31,861 nucleotides of DNA, taken from Paracoccaceae bacterium (lineage in GTDB: Bacteria; Pseudomonadota; Alphaproteobacteria; Rhodobacterales; Rhodobacteraceae). Shown here one piece after another: positions 8,945 to 17,136 of the stretch. The notes under the pieces were generated by a model, which worked only from the letters and a program-made list of their open reading frames with translations, did not search any database and was not told the DNA's origin. The stretch spans positions 1 through 31,861 of the forward strand of contig WTGT01000125.1 in the NCBI GenBank assembly GCA_011523445.1. The letters run 5' to 3'. Every line of letters starts with the position of its first letter. The stretch's first letter is position 1. The translations under genes and the position numbers were made by a program.

Positions 8945-10246
8945 ATGAAGAAGGCAAAACTAATCAAACCAGGGATTTCAAGGAGATCAGCTTTGAAAGC
9001 TGCTGGTGCCATTGGTGGAACCGCCATGGTATCAAGTACGTTGCCTGGTTGGTATCTACAAGCTTCTACTTCTGAACCAATAAAAATTGGTTTTCAGGTG
9101 CATAGGACCGGTATAGGTGCTGCCTATGGAAGATGGTATGAAAGAACCTCCATTGCAGCTGTTGAAAGGATTAACAGTGAAGGTGGAATTATGGGCCGTC
9201 CGGTCGAATTGGTTGCTGAAGATGATGGTACCGACCCCAAAAGAGGTGCCGAGGTAGTTGAAAAACTTACCGTTCAACATGGCTGTGATGTTGTTTTTGG
9301 CACTCTGTTTAGTCATGTTGTAATAGGGTCTTCTCCTCGTGCAGGTGAGTTAAAAATGCCCTATTTTGTTGTTTCGGAAGGTCATCATGTGGCAAGTGGG
9401 ATATTGAATAGATACACCTTGCAACCTTGTATTACCGACGTTAAAAGCCAAGTGGAAGCCATGGCTCCATTTGTCAGTGAAAATTTGGGCAAGAAAGTAA
9501 CCATGATCTTTCCTGATTTTGCCTTTGGGCACGATCATCGCGATTATTTTTCAGCTGCAATGGAAAAAAATGGTGGTCAGATATTAGAAAAAATCGCCAT
9601 TCCACCCACTGAAACCTCGTTTACCAAGTACTTTCCAAAAATCCCAAGAGATACCGAAGTCCTGTACCATGTTATGGTTGGTCCTGCGGTACTTACCTTT
9701 GTCAAGGAACTTGGAGAATTCTTTGGTGGCCAGGGACCGACACTATTTGGCTTCATAGACAGCCTGGAAGCTGTCGATATGACCAGCCCGGGATTAGAGT
9801 TCCTCGATGGCAGTTATTTCTGGGAAGGTATGCCAAGATATTCCCAGGGAGATACCTTGCCATTTGATCAGGCTTACCGTGATGCTGTAGGATGTGACGA
9901 AAATGGCGCCTCTGTGACCGATTCCAGAGATGTTTCAACCTATGCCCATATGTTTGGATGCTGGGAAACTCTCTTCTTGTTACGTGAAGCCATGACCATG
10001 GCTGATTACAAGAGTGATCAGGCTTCTCGTGTGAGACTCATCGAAACTGTTGAAAGCATGAGTGAAATCCCTGCATCGGAAGAACATCCTCAGGGACCGA
10101 AAATATTCAATGGTAAAACTCATCAGGTGTTCGGACAGCAATATATCACCAAAGTGGAAAATGGTCGCCTGAATTTGGCCCATGCTACGTCCATTGAAGA
10201 TACCTTTTATCCAGATGAAGTTGATTACACCTCACAATCCTTCTGA
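8945..10246 (+). CDS. Tat-exported substrate-binding protein of Liv/Urt/Fmd-type ABC importer
   Basis: A 433-residue periplasmic binding protein of the branched-chain amino acid / urea / short-chain amide family. The N-terminus MKKAKLIKPGISRRSALK contains a twin-arginine motif followed by a hydrophobic stretch, so export is probably by Tat. The mature protein begins near EPIKIGFQVHRTG and shows the family pattern INSEGGIMGRPVELVAEDDGTDPKRG. ATG at 8945 is chosen because AGGGAG (8933-8938) sits 6 nt upstream and the Tat signal begins there; an in-frame start at 8864 would add 27 residues ahead of it. Ligand is unknown. Two permeases and two ATPases follow in order. Confidence 0.9.
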   Translation: MKKAKLIKPGISRRSALKAAGAIGGTAMVSSTLPGWYLQASTSEPIKIGFQVHRTGIGAAYGRWYERTSIAAVERINSEGGIMGRPVELVAEDDGTDPKRGAEVVEKLTVQHGCDVVFGTLFSHVVIGSSPRAGELKMPYFVVSEGHHVASGILNRYTLQPCITDVKSQVEAMAPFVSENLGKKVTMIFPDFAFGHDHRDYFSAAMEKNGGQILEKIAIPPTETSFTKYFPKIPRDTEVLYHVMVGPAVLTFVKELGEFFGGQGPTLFGFIDSLEAVDMTSPGLEFLDGSYFWEGMPRYSQGDTLPFDQAYRDAVGCDENGASVTDSRDVSTYAHMFGCWETLFLLREAMTMADYKSDQASRVRLIETVESMSEIPASEEHPQGPKIFNGKTHQVFGQQYITKVENGRLNLAHATSIEDTFYPDEVDYTSQSF

Positions 10247-10273
10247 TCGGTTTACGCTGAATTCCAATACATT

Positions 10274-11200
10274 ATGGAATTCGGTCCATATTTAATAATA
10301 GCCCTTTTTGAAGGTGCACTGACCTCGGCGGTTATAGCATTAACCGCCGTGGGTTTGAGTGTTGTCTTTGGCCTAATGCGAGTGGTCAATGTTGCACACG
10401 GTGAATTCTTCATGCTAGGAGCGGTATTTACCTGGTTTATCACCTGGAACCTTGGTCTAAATCCCACTGTGGGCTTTATTACAGCCTTGCTATTGGTCCC
10501 CTTAGCCGTAGGTTCTCTGGCCACTTTGGCTGATCGATTGATACTGAATAGACTCGATTACGATCCAGAAAGAACCATCGTCGCAACCATCGGATTACTT
10601 TATCTGATCCAGCAATCCACCCTGATGTCCTATGGGCCAGATGCCCGACCTGTGGAACCTCCATTCAATCACCGGATTGCCCTACCATGGATTGAACTTG
10701 GGGAATCCGGATGGCAGATCTATTGGCCTTGGGGCTTTGGTATCACAACCTATAAATTGGCTGTCATTTTAGCGGCTATTGTTTTGCTTTGGATATTGCT
10801 TCGGTTATTGGCTCGAACAAAATATGGCTTGTTGATCAGGGCAACACAACAAGACAGCGAAATGGCCCTTGCCTTTGGTATTCCAGTATCACGGGTCTAT
10901 GCTATTGTTTTTGGAATTGGCGGAGGCTTGGCTGCCCTTGGTGCGGTTCTAATCGTCCCAATTCGGCAGGCTCATTATTTAATGGGGGGTGAACCACTAC
11001 TACTATCATTCATTGTTGTAATCGTAGGTGGCCTTGGGAGTATTCCTGGGACCATCTTGGCAGCCATCCTGATTGGCATGAGTGATGGGCTGATCTCGGT
11101 CTTTTTTTCTCCAACCCTAGCTAAAATCGTAGCCACACTATTGGTAGTTTTTGTATTGATTTTCCGTCCTAACGGCTTGTTTGGGAAGAATCAACAGTGA
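10274..11200 (+). CDS. ABC permease, LivH/UrtB type
   Basis: A 308-residue membrane protein with about eight helices. It has the LivH-family landmarks LSVVFGLMRVVNVAHGEFFMLGA near residue 35, a cytoplasmic RATQQDSEMALAFGI coupling loop that contacts the ATPase, and VVIVGGLGSIPGTILAAILIG near the C-terminus. ATG at 10274 follows the binding-protein gene by 27 bp. The last 4 nt overlap the start of the next permease, giving translational coupling. It pairs with that permease to form the channel. Confidence 0.92.
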   Translation: MEFGPYLIIALFEGALTSAVIALTAVGLSVVFGLMRVVNVAHGEFFMLGAVFTWFITWNLGLNPTVGFITALLLVPLAVGSLATLADRLILNRLDYDPERTIVATIGLLYLIQQSTLMSYGPDARPVEPPFNHRIALPWIELGESGWQIYWPWGFGITTYKLAVILAAIVLLWILLRLLARTKYGLLIRATQQDSEMALAFGIPVSRVYAIVFGIGGGLAALGAVLIVPIRQAHYLMGGEPLLLSFIVVIVGGLGSIPGTILAAILIGMSDGLISVFFSPTLAKIVATLLVVFVLIFRPNGLFGKNQQ

Positions 11201-12135
11201 ATGACAAGAATCTTGCCTTGAATATTGGAGTTGTTGGCTTCCTTGCCCTCCTATTTTTTCTGGTTTCAGACTACCATGATGGAATTATCGCCCGTATTCT
11301 GATTCTCGCCATTTTTGCCATGGGGTACAATCTGTTGTTTGGATATACCGGCCTGCTTAGTTTGGGTCATGCAATGTTTTTTGCCACTGGTATGTATGGG
11401 TATGGCCTTTCAGTGGAGCTTTGGAAATTTTCAGCCTTTGAAGGGTTACTGTTTGCCTTGGTAATATCGTTTTTGTTTTCGATGAGTATTGGTGTTTTGA
11501 CCCTGCGAACAAAAGGTGTGGCCTTTATGATCGTTACTTTGATGTTTTCACAAGTGTTTTATCTGGTCGTCTTGCTTTTTGGGGAACACACGGGTGGTGA
11601 TGAGGGTTTTGTAATCTCAACCCATGGCCGAACCCTTTTCGGGTTAAATTTTGTTGATCCGACCAGTAAATACTTTGCATCCCTATTTTTGTTTGCGGTG
11701 GTACTCCTTGGCCTGACCCTTTTTGTTCGGACCAGAACCGGTAAATGTCTCGTAGCCATCCGTGAAAATGAAGAAAGGGCAAAAATGCTTGGTTATGATG
11801 TTTGGGTCCATAAATTTATTGCCATTATCATCTCCGGAGTTATTTGCGGTTTGGCTGGAGCATCATATACCCTGATTTTTGGTTATGCTGGAGCTGCTTT
11901 TGCCGAGGTACATTATTCCATTTTGCCGCTTCTCTGGGTCCTTTTGGGTGGAGCGGGTACTTTGATTGGGCCACTAGTAGGAACTGTTTTTGCCTTTTAC
12001 CTGATTGATATTTCCAGTGGCTATACCAGTGCGTATTTGTTGATAGTTGGATTGGTTATTGTCCTTCTGACATTATTTGCTCCCCAGGGTTTGGCAGGTG
12101 AACTTAAAAGGAGAATGGCACATTGGCTCCAATAA
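11197..12135 (+). CDS. ABC permease, LivM/UrtC type
   Basis: A 312-residue membrane protein. LivM hallmarks are NLLFGYTGLLSLGHAMFFATGMY near residue 45, the RENEERAKMLGYDVW coupling motif around residue 190, and LLGGAGTLIGPLVG late in the protein. It uses GTG at 11197 in a GTGA overlap with the preceding stop; an ATG at 11201 is out of frame. It is the second channel subunit of the importer. Its 3' end overlaps the start of the first ATPase gene by 13 nt. Confidence 0.92.
   Translation: MNDKNLALNIGVVGFLALLFFLVSDYHDGIIARILILAIFAMGYNLLFGYTGLLSLGHAMFFATGMYGYGLSVELWKFSAFEGLLFALVISFLFSMSIGVLTLRTKGVAFMIVTLMFSQVFYLVVLLFGEHTGGDEGFVISTHGRTLFGLNFVDPTSKYFASLFLFAVVLLGLTLFVRTRTGKCLVAIRENEERAKMLGYDVWVHKFIAIIISGVICGLAGASYTLIFGYAGAAFAEVHYSILPLLWVLLGGAGTLIGPLVGTVFAFYLIDISSGYTSAYLLIVGLVIVLLTLFAPQGLAGELKRRMAHWLQ
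12109..12113 (+). promoter_or_regulatory. Ribosome binding site deciding a TTG start
   Basis: AGGAG at 12109-12113, inside the upstream permease gene, lies 9 nt before TTG 12123. The ATG at 12115 is in the permease frame, so TTG is the supported start for the ATPase. Confidence 0.6.
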
Positions 12136-12845
12136 GTCACTTATCGACCAAAGGCTTGTCAAAGAACTTTGGAGGTATCCAGGCCATAAGGAATGTTGAT
12201 TTTGATATATCCAAGGGGCAAATCAGGGCCTTGATAGGACCCAATGGTGCGGGGAAATCAACTTTCGTAGGCATGATAAGTGGAAGAATTCCCCCAACCA
12301 CAGGAGAAATCTACTTTGCTGATCAAAATATTACCAGTTTACCAGCTCATAAGCGAATATGCCTTGGTATTGCTTATACCTTTCAAATTACGTCGGTTTT
12401 TTCAAAACTTACGGTCCATGAAAATGTCGCCTTAGCAGTTAGAAGGAACCGTCAACTAAAACCCAATGATGTGCTTGAGCAGGTAAGTTCCATTCTCGAT
12501 AAAGTAGGACTTCTGGACAGGGCTAATAGTGAGGTTAGGGAGTTAAGCTATGGCCACCAGCGGCTGCTTGAAATTGCCATGGGGTTGGGGCAAGAACCCT
12601 CCTTGTTTATTCTTGATGAACCCACACAGGGGTTGGCAGAAAGCGAGGTATTGGAATTCATAACTATTTTAAAATCAATGGCAGGATTAACTACGATCCT
12701 TCTCATAGAACATAATATGGATGTGGTCATGGCAACTGCTGAATTTATCACGGTCATGAATTTTGGTGAAATCCTGGCCGAAGGAACCCCAGACCAAATC
12801 AGATTGAATGAGGAAGTCCAACTTGCCTATCTGGGAAAAACCTGA
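12123..12845 (+). CDS. ABC ATPase, LivG/UrtD type
   Basis: A 240-residue ATP-binding subunit. Walker A is GPNGAGKST near residue 40. The signature is the LivG-type LSYGHQRLLEIA rather than LSGGQ. Walker B is LFILDEPTQGL, and the switch histidine is in LIEHNMDVV. The start is TTG at 12123, supported by AGGAG 9 nt upstream. It overlaps the upstream permease gene by 13 nt and shares one base with the next ATPase (TGATG), so the five transport genes form one coupled operon. Confidence 0.92.
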   Translation: MAPISHLSTKGLSKNFGGIQAIRNVDFDISKGQIRALIGPNGAGKSTFVGMISGRIPPTTGEIYFADQNITSLPAHKRICLGIAYTFQITSVFSKLTVHENVALAVRRNRQLKPNDVLEQVSSILDKVGLLDRANSEVRELSYGHQRLLEIAMGLGQEPSLFILDEPTQGLAESEVLEFITILKSMAGLTTILLIEHNMDVVMATAEFITVMNFGEILAEGTPDQIRLNEEVQLAYLGKT

Positions 12846-13540
12846 TGCTGATCATTGACAAAGTCAATGTATCCTATGGACCACTGCAGGTCCTCTTTGA
12901 TATCTCATTACAGGTAGGTGAAGGTGAAATTGTCTGTCTGGCCGGCAGAAATGGTGCTGGGAAAACAACCCTCTGCAAGGCAATCATGGGGTTATTACCC
13001 ATTTCATCTGGAGACATTACATTGGATGGTGAGATGCTGGGAAGTTTACCAGCACACGTGATCCCAAAGAAAGGCATTGCTTTGGTCCCACAAGGACGTC
13101 GTCTGTTCTCAGAACTGACAGTGGGTGAAAACCTTGAAATTGGTTTGATAACGCAGGGCGAGGAAGCATCTACCCTGGAATGGATATTTAATCTCTTTCC
13201 TAGATTGGAAGAAAGGCTGGAACAAGTTTCCTCGACACTTTCGGGTGGCGAACAACAGATGTTGGCAATGGCCCGTGCCCTCTGTCTAAAACCCAAGGTC
13301 CTGTTATTGGATGAACCCACAGAAGGTTTGCAACCATCGATGGTTGAACTAATCCGTGCCACTACCAAGCAATTGGTAAAGGAAGGCGTTTCTATTCTGC
13401 TAGTGGAACAAAAGTTTGAGGCCATAATCGAACTCTCCAACCGGGTTGTAATTATTGAAAATGGTCGGAATCGGTTGATTCTTGATAAACCTAGTCTAGA
13501 AGAAGACCCAGTCATATTAAAACAGGCACTTGGTGTCTAA
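12845..13540 (+). CDS. ABC ATPase, LivF/UrtE type
   Basis: A 231-residue ATP-binding subunit, the usual LivF length. Walker A is GRNGAGKTT near residue 35, the signature is LSGGEQQMLAMARAL, and Walker B is VLLLDEPTEGLQPSMV with VEQ replacing the EH switch pair, as in LivF/UrtE proteins. It heterodimerises with the preceding ATPase. It is the last gene of the importer operon, with a strong hairpin about 95 bp downstream. Confidence 0.93.
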   Translation: MLIIDKVNVSYGPLQVLFDISLQVGEGEIVCLAGRNGAGKTTLCKAIMGLLPISSGDITLDGEMLGSLPAHVIPKKGIALVPQGRRLFSELTVGENLEIGLITQGEEASTLEWIFNLFPRLEERLEQVSSTLSGGEQQMLAMARALCLKPKVLLLDEPTEGLQPSMVELIRATTKQLVKEGVSILLVEQKFEAIIELSNRVVIIENGRNRLILDKPSLEEDPVILKQALGV

Positions 13541-13633
13541 TCTCGGTTTTGAGCTTTACCCTAATTGCAAATACAGTTTTGTGTATTCATTATCAAGGGC
13601 ACACCCAAATATGATTCTACGGTCAAAATTAAG

Positions 13634-13660
13634 CACCCTTCAAAGCAGAGTTGAAGGGTG
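13634..13660. terminator. Perfect hairpin between convergent genes (likely bidirectional terminator)
   Basis: CACCCTTCAA (13634-13643) pairs perfectly with TTGAAGGGTG (13651-13660) around a 7-nt loop. It lies between the plus-strand importer operon and the minus-strand mutase gene, 25 bp beyond the mutase stop. On the minus strand it is followed by CTTAATTTTG, a modest U-rich run; the plus side lacks one. Confidence 0.65.
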
Positions 13661-14426
13661 ATGTGAATGAAGAAAATCGTTTATATTAGGTGTTTGGGGA
13701 AACAGGTAATAATCTCCTTTTGTTTTCCTTCTCAAAGACGATATCAATAATATCCTGCATTATGGAATTTATTTCATAATCCTTGGGGGTATAAATTGCT
13801 GAAATACCTAATTTTAACAGGTCTTCACGATCTTCCTCAGGAATAATACCACCCAAAATGACGGGGATATTTTTGCCACCTTTTTCCTTAAGTTTTTCCA
13901 CCAATTCGATCACAAGTGATAAATGCGAGCCAGAGAGAATAGACAGGCCGATTAAATGAACCTCTTTCTCTAGAGCGGTATCAACTATTTCATCAACTGT
14001 GTAACGTATACCCGTGTATACTATTTTCATACCAATGTCTCTGGCCCTGACAGCAATCTGTTCTGCTCCATTGGAATGGCCATCAAGTCCAGGTTTGCCA
14101 ATCAATACCTTAATTCTGGTTCCAAGCTCCCCAGAAACCCTATCCACTTCACTTCTGAGTTCAACCAATCCTTCCGTTCTATTGGATGGTGTGCTGGTAA
14201 TTCCCAATGGTCCCCGATAGTTTCCATATATCTCGCGCAATGTCTGGGCCCATTCACCGGTGGTTACACCTGCTTGGGCAGCCTTGATTGAAACTGGCAT
14301 TATGTTCTCGCCTAGTCTTGCCGCATTAGCCAGATCCTTCAATGCCTTTGATACGGCACGACTGTTCCTGGAATTTTTCCACTCATTCAGTGATGCGATT
14401 TGAAACTCTTCTGCGGTTTCCTTTGT

Positions 14427-14887
14427 AGTCAGGAATACTTCCTCACCATCAACTAGAGGTGAAGGTTCGGATTCTACAAACTTGTTTACCCCAACGAGGG
14501 TCGTTTCACCTGATTCAATTTTTCCTATTCTCTCGGCATTACTTTCAACCAGCCGTCTTTTCATATGTTCAATTGATTTTATGGCACCACCCATGGTCAA
14601 AATTTGCTTGAGTTCAGCCAAGGCCTTGGTTTTGATTTCCTCGACCTTTTTTTCTATTTCCGGGTTGCCATCAAAGAGATCATCAAACTCCAGAAGGTCG
14701 GTTTCGTAAGCAAGAATTTGCTGCATCCTCAATGACCATTGCTGGTCCCAAGGTCTGGGCAGGCCGAGAGCTTCATTCCAGGCAGGAAGCTGAACAGCCC
14801 TTGCTCTAGCATTTTTTGAAAGTGTTACAGCAAGCAATTCCAACAAGATTCTGTAAACATTGTTCTCCGGCTGTTGCTCCGTAAGTC
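14427..14887. repeat. Tandem direct repeat, copy A (457-bp unit)
   Basis: This is identical, as far as I can read base by base, to 14884-15344. Unit length is 457 bp. The copies share AGTC at the junction (14884-14887), a 4-bp microhomology. It lies entirely inside the mutase gene and breaks its frame. Confidence 0.95.
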
Positions 14888-15344
14888 AGGAATACTTCCT
14901 CACCATCAACTAGAGGTGAAGGTTCGGATTCTACAAACTTGTTTACCCCAACGAGGGTCGTTTCACCTGATTCAATTTTTCCTATTCTCTCGGCATTACT
15001 TTCAACCAGCCGTCTTTTCATATGTTCAATTGATTTTATGGCACCACCCATGGTCAAAATTTGCTTGAGTTCAGCCAAGGCCTTGGTTTTGATTTCCTCG
15101 ACCTTTTTTTCTATTTCCGGGTTGCCATCAAAGAGATCATCAAACTCCAGAAGGTCGGTTTCGTAAGCAAGAATTTGCTGCATCCTCAATGACCATTGCT
15201 GGTCCCAAGGTCTGGGCAGGCCGAGAGCTTCATTCCAGGCAGGAAGCTGAACAGCCCTTGCTCTAGCATTTTTTGAAAGTGTTACAGCAAGCAATTCCAA
15301 CAAGATTCTGTAAACATTGTTCTCCGGCTGTTGCTCCGTAAGTC
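14884..15344. repeat. Tandem direct repeat, copy B (457-bp unit)
   Basis: Second copy of the same unit, offset by 457 bp, with no mismatches seen. On the minus strand this copy is read first and stays in frame with the mutase N-terminus. Confidence 0.95.
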
Positions 15345-16142
15345 CAAGGCTATTGACCTGTACTCCATATCTGAAACGTCTGTATTTTGGGTCCTCCACC
15401 TTGTATCTGTTCAGGCAAATATCATCCCATAACTCCACGAAGGCCCTGATTTTACAGGTTTCGGTGATGAATTTAATACCTGCATTAAGGAAAAAGGAAA
15501 TGCGGCCAACGATTTGGGGGAAATCTTCTGGGGACACCTGTGGCTGGATTTCATCGAGTACGGCAATTGCAGTTGCCAAGGCAAAGGCCAATTCCTGAAC
15601 CGGGGTAGCACCAGCTTCCTGTAGATGATAGGAACATACGTTCATCGGGTTCCATTTGGGGATATTCTGAAAACAGTATGTCGCAACATCACCCATCAGT
15701 TTCAAGGATTCCTCGGGTGGAAAGATAAATGTTCCCCTGCTCAGATATTCCTTAACCAGATCATTCTGAACGGTTCCCCTTAAATCGCCAGGTTCGGTAT
15801 TCTGTTCCTTCGCCAAGGCGATATAAAGTGCCAATAGCCAGGGAGCAGTCGCATTTATTGTCATTGAAGTGTTCATCCGCTCCAAGGGAATCCCTTCAAA
15901 AAGTGTACGCATATCCCCAAGATGACAGATGGGAACACCCACCTTGCCCACCTCTCCCCTGGATAAAACATGGTCACTGTCATAACCGGTCTGGGTGGGT
16001 AGGTCAAAGGCAATTGAAAGACCCGTTTGCCCCTTGGCCAGATTTGCCTTGTAAAGGGCATTGGAATCCTTGGCCGAAGAATGTCCCGAATAAGTTCTGA
16101 TTATCCAGGGTTTGTCTCTTTTTGTCATGTTATCCATGTTCA

Positions 16143-16190
16143 CAATATACGTATTGAAAATATCCAAATTCAAACAGTTCTGCAATGCAG
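16143..16190. promoter_or_regulatory. Candidate operator sites in the divergent mutase / Mo-hydroxylase promoter region
   Basis: Between the divergent starts at 16128 (minus) and 16285 (plus) lie CAATA-TACG-TATTG (16143-16156) and the 11-bp palindrome CTGCA-A-TGCAG (16180-16190). Either could bind a regulator of the flanking genes. No regulator gene is in the window and no family site is recognised with confidence. Confidence 0.3.
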
Positions 16191-16272
16191 CATAATATTA
16201 AATACTCATTCTGGAGGAAATTTCATCGTAAAAGTATTCCTAAAGAAATATTTTTTGGTTAATTTTGCAACA

Positions 16273-16278
16273 AAGGAG
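16273..16278 (+). promoter_or_regulatory. Ribosome binding site deciding a TTG start
   Basis: AAGGAG lies 6 nt upstream of TTG 16285 and there is no in-frame ATG nearby, so TTG is taken as the start of the FAD subunit. Confidence 0.65.
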
Positions 16279-16284
16279 TTCTGA

Positions 16285-17136
16285 TTGGTTCATATATTTC
16301 CAGAAAATTTATCCTCAGCATTGGCATCAATGGAGGTACCGGCCAAGGTAATTGCCGGGTGTACGGATTTTTATCCGAGCCTGGAGAATGGGCATGTACC
16401 TGATCGAATTGTCGATGTCAGTAAGGTTGATGAAATGGTTGGAATTACCAAATCAACTCCCGGATGGAGGATTGGGGGTTCAACAACCTGGACTGAGATA
16501 ATTGATCATCCATTTCCTCCGGCATTTGATGGGCTAAAGGCAGCAGCCAGGGAAGTTGGTTCTATACAGATTCAGAACTCGGGAACGATAGCTGGCAATA
16601 TATGTAACGCCTCACCTGCAGCTGATGGTATTCCACCCCTGCTTACCCTGGAGGCAATGGTAGAAGTTCAATCTGCCAATTCTACCCGATTGGTGAATGT
16701 TGAGGATTTTGTTCTTGGGCCAAGAAAGGTTGACCTCGGTGCAAATGAATTGGTTACTGCCATCTGGGTCCCGGAAACCAGGAATAATACTACCAGTTCA
16801 TTTCTCAAATTGGGTAGCAGAAAGTATCTTGTCATTTCCATCGCCATGGTTGCTGTAACTCTTTCAATTTCTCCCCAGGGATTGATTGAATTCCTGAACA
16901 TTGCAGTAGGTTCTTGCTCCCCTGTTGCCAGAAGAATGCCTGTCCTGGAGAAAAAATTGACAGGCCTTAGGGCTAGGGATATATTGGATGACATTCCTGT
17001 TGAGGTTGAGGATTTAACCGGCTTGACACCTATAACAGATATCAGGGGCACCTCGGAATATCGCCAGTCGGCGGTAAGGGAGTTATGTCAAAGCACCATT
17101 CGTGATGCAATAGGTAAAAGCTTGGAGATAACATGA
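16285..17136 (+). CDS. Molybdenum hydroxylase FAD-binding subunit (CutM/XdhB-like)
   Basis: A 283-residue protein of the medium-subunit family of xanthine dehydrogenase / CO dehydrogenase-type enzymes. The FAD-binding loop appears as AGCTDFYPSLENG near residue 25 (usual form AGGTDL) and as IAGNICNASPAADGIPPLL near residue 105 (usual form GGNI.NASPAGD). A C-terminal CO_deh_flav_C-like segment (SFLKLGSRKYLVISIAMVAV) follows. It passes electrons from the Fe-S clusters to an acceptor. The start is TTG at 16285 with AAGGAG 6 nt upstream. Its stop overlaps the start of the fused FeS-Mo subunit by 4 nt (ATGA). It is the first gene of a five-gene operon and is divergent from the mutase. Confidence 0.9.
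   Translation: MVHIFPENLSSALASMEVPAKVIAGCTDFYPSLENGHVPDRIVDVSKVDEMVGITKSTPGWRIGGSTTWTEIIDHPFPPAFDGLKAAAREVGSIQIQNSGTIAGNICNASPAADGIPPLLTLEAMVEVQSANSTRLVNVEDFVLGPRKVDLGANELVTAIWVPETRNNTTSSFLKLGSRKYLVISIAMVAVTLSISPQGLIEFLNIAVGSCSPVARRMPVLEKKLTGLRARDILDDIPVEVEDLTGLTPITDIRGTSEYRQSAVRELCQSTIRDAIGKSLEIT

Larger units (their letters stand above)
13686..16128 (-). pseudogene. ecm: Ethylmalonyl-CoA mutase (MeaA-type, B12-dependent), disrupted by a tandem duplication
   Basis: Read on the minus strand, the gene begins MTKRDKPWIIRTYSG at 16128 and runs in frame to about 14884. It then re-enters a second copy of a 457-bp segment (14884-15340 repeated at 14427-14883). Because 457 is not a multiple of 3, the reading frame is lost and ends at 14806. 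The rest, from MLELLAVTLSKN to the TAA at 13686, is intact in another frame. Removing one copy restores a 661-residue protein of normal length, joining GEEVFLT to TKETAEEF. The N-terminal part is the mutase barrel (LAKGQTGLSIAFDLPTQTGY); the C-terminal part is a B12-binding domain with GLDGHSNG (DxHxxG motif). The enzyme converts ethylmalonyl-CoA to methylsuccinyl-CoA. Methylmalonyl-CoA mutase is less likely from the MeaA-like N-terminus. Assembly error is a serious alternative to real inactivation. Confidence 0.85.

Noticed and set aside
12874..13515. 213-codon open frame on the minus strand
   Set aside because: It lies fully inside the LivF-type ATPase gene, which has all ABC motifs; the antisense product is serine-rich without a recognisable domain.
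14482..15166. Two identical 75-codon plus-strand frames
   Set aside because: They are antisense shadows of the duplicated mutase segment; their identity simply reflects the tandem repeat.
14806..16185. A genuine shorter mutase ending at 14806, and a separate C-terminal gene starting at 14846
   Set aside because: The last roughly 25 residues of the first are frameshifted sequence, and the supposed start of the second is an internal Met within a repeated segment. One broken gene explains both.
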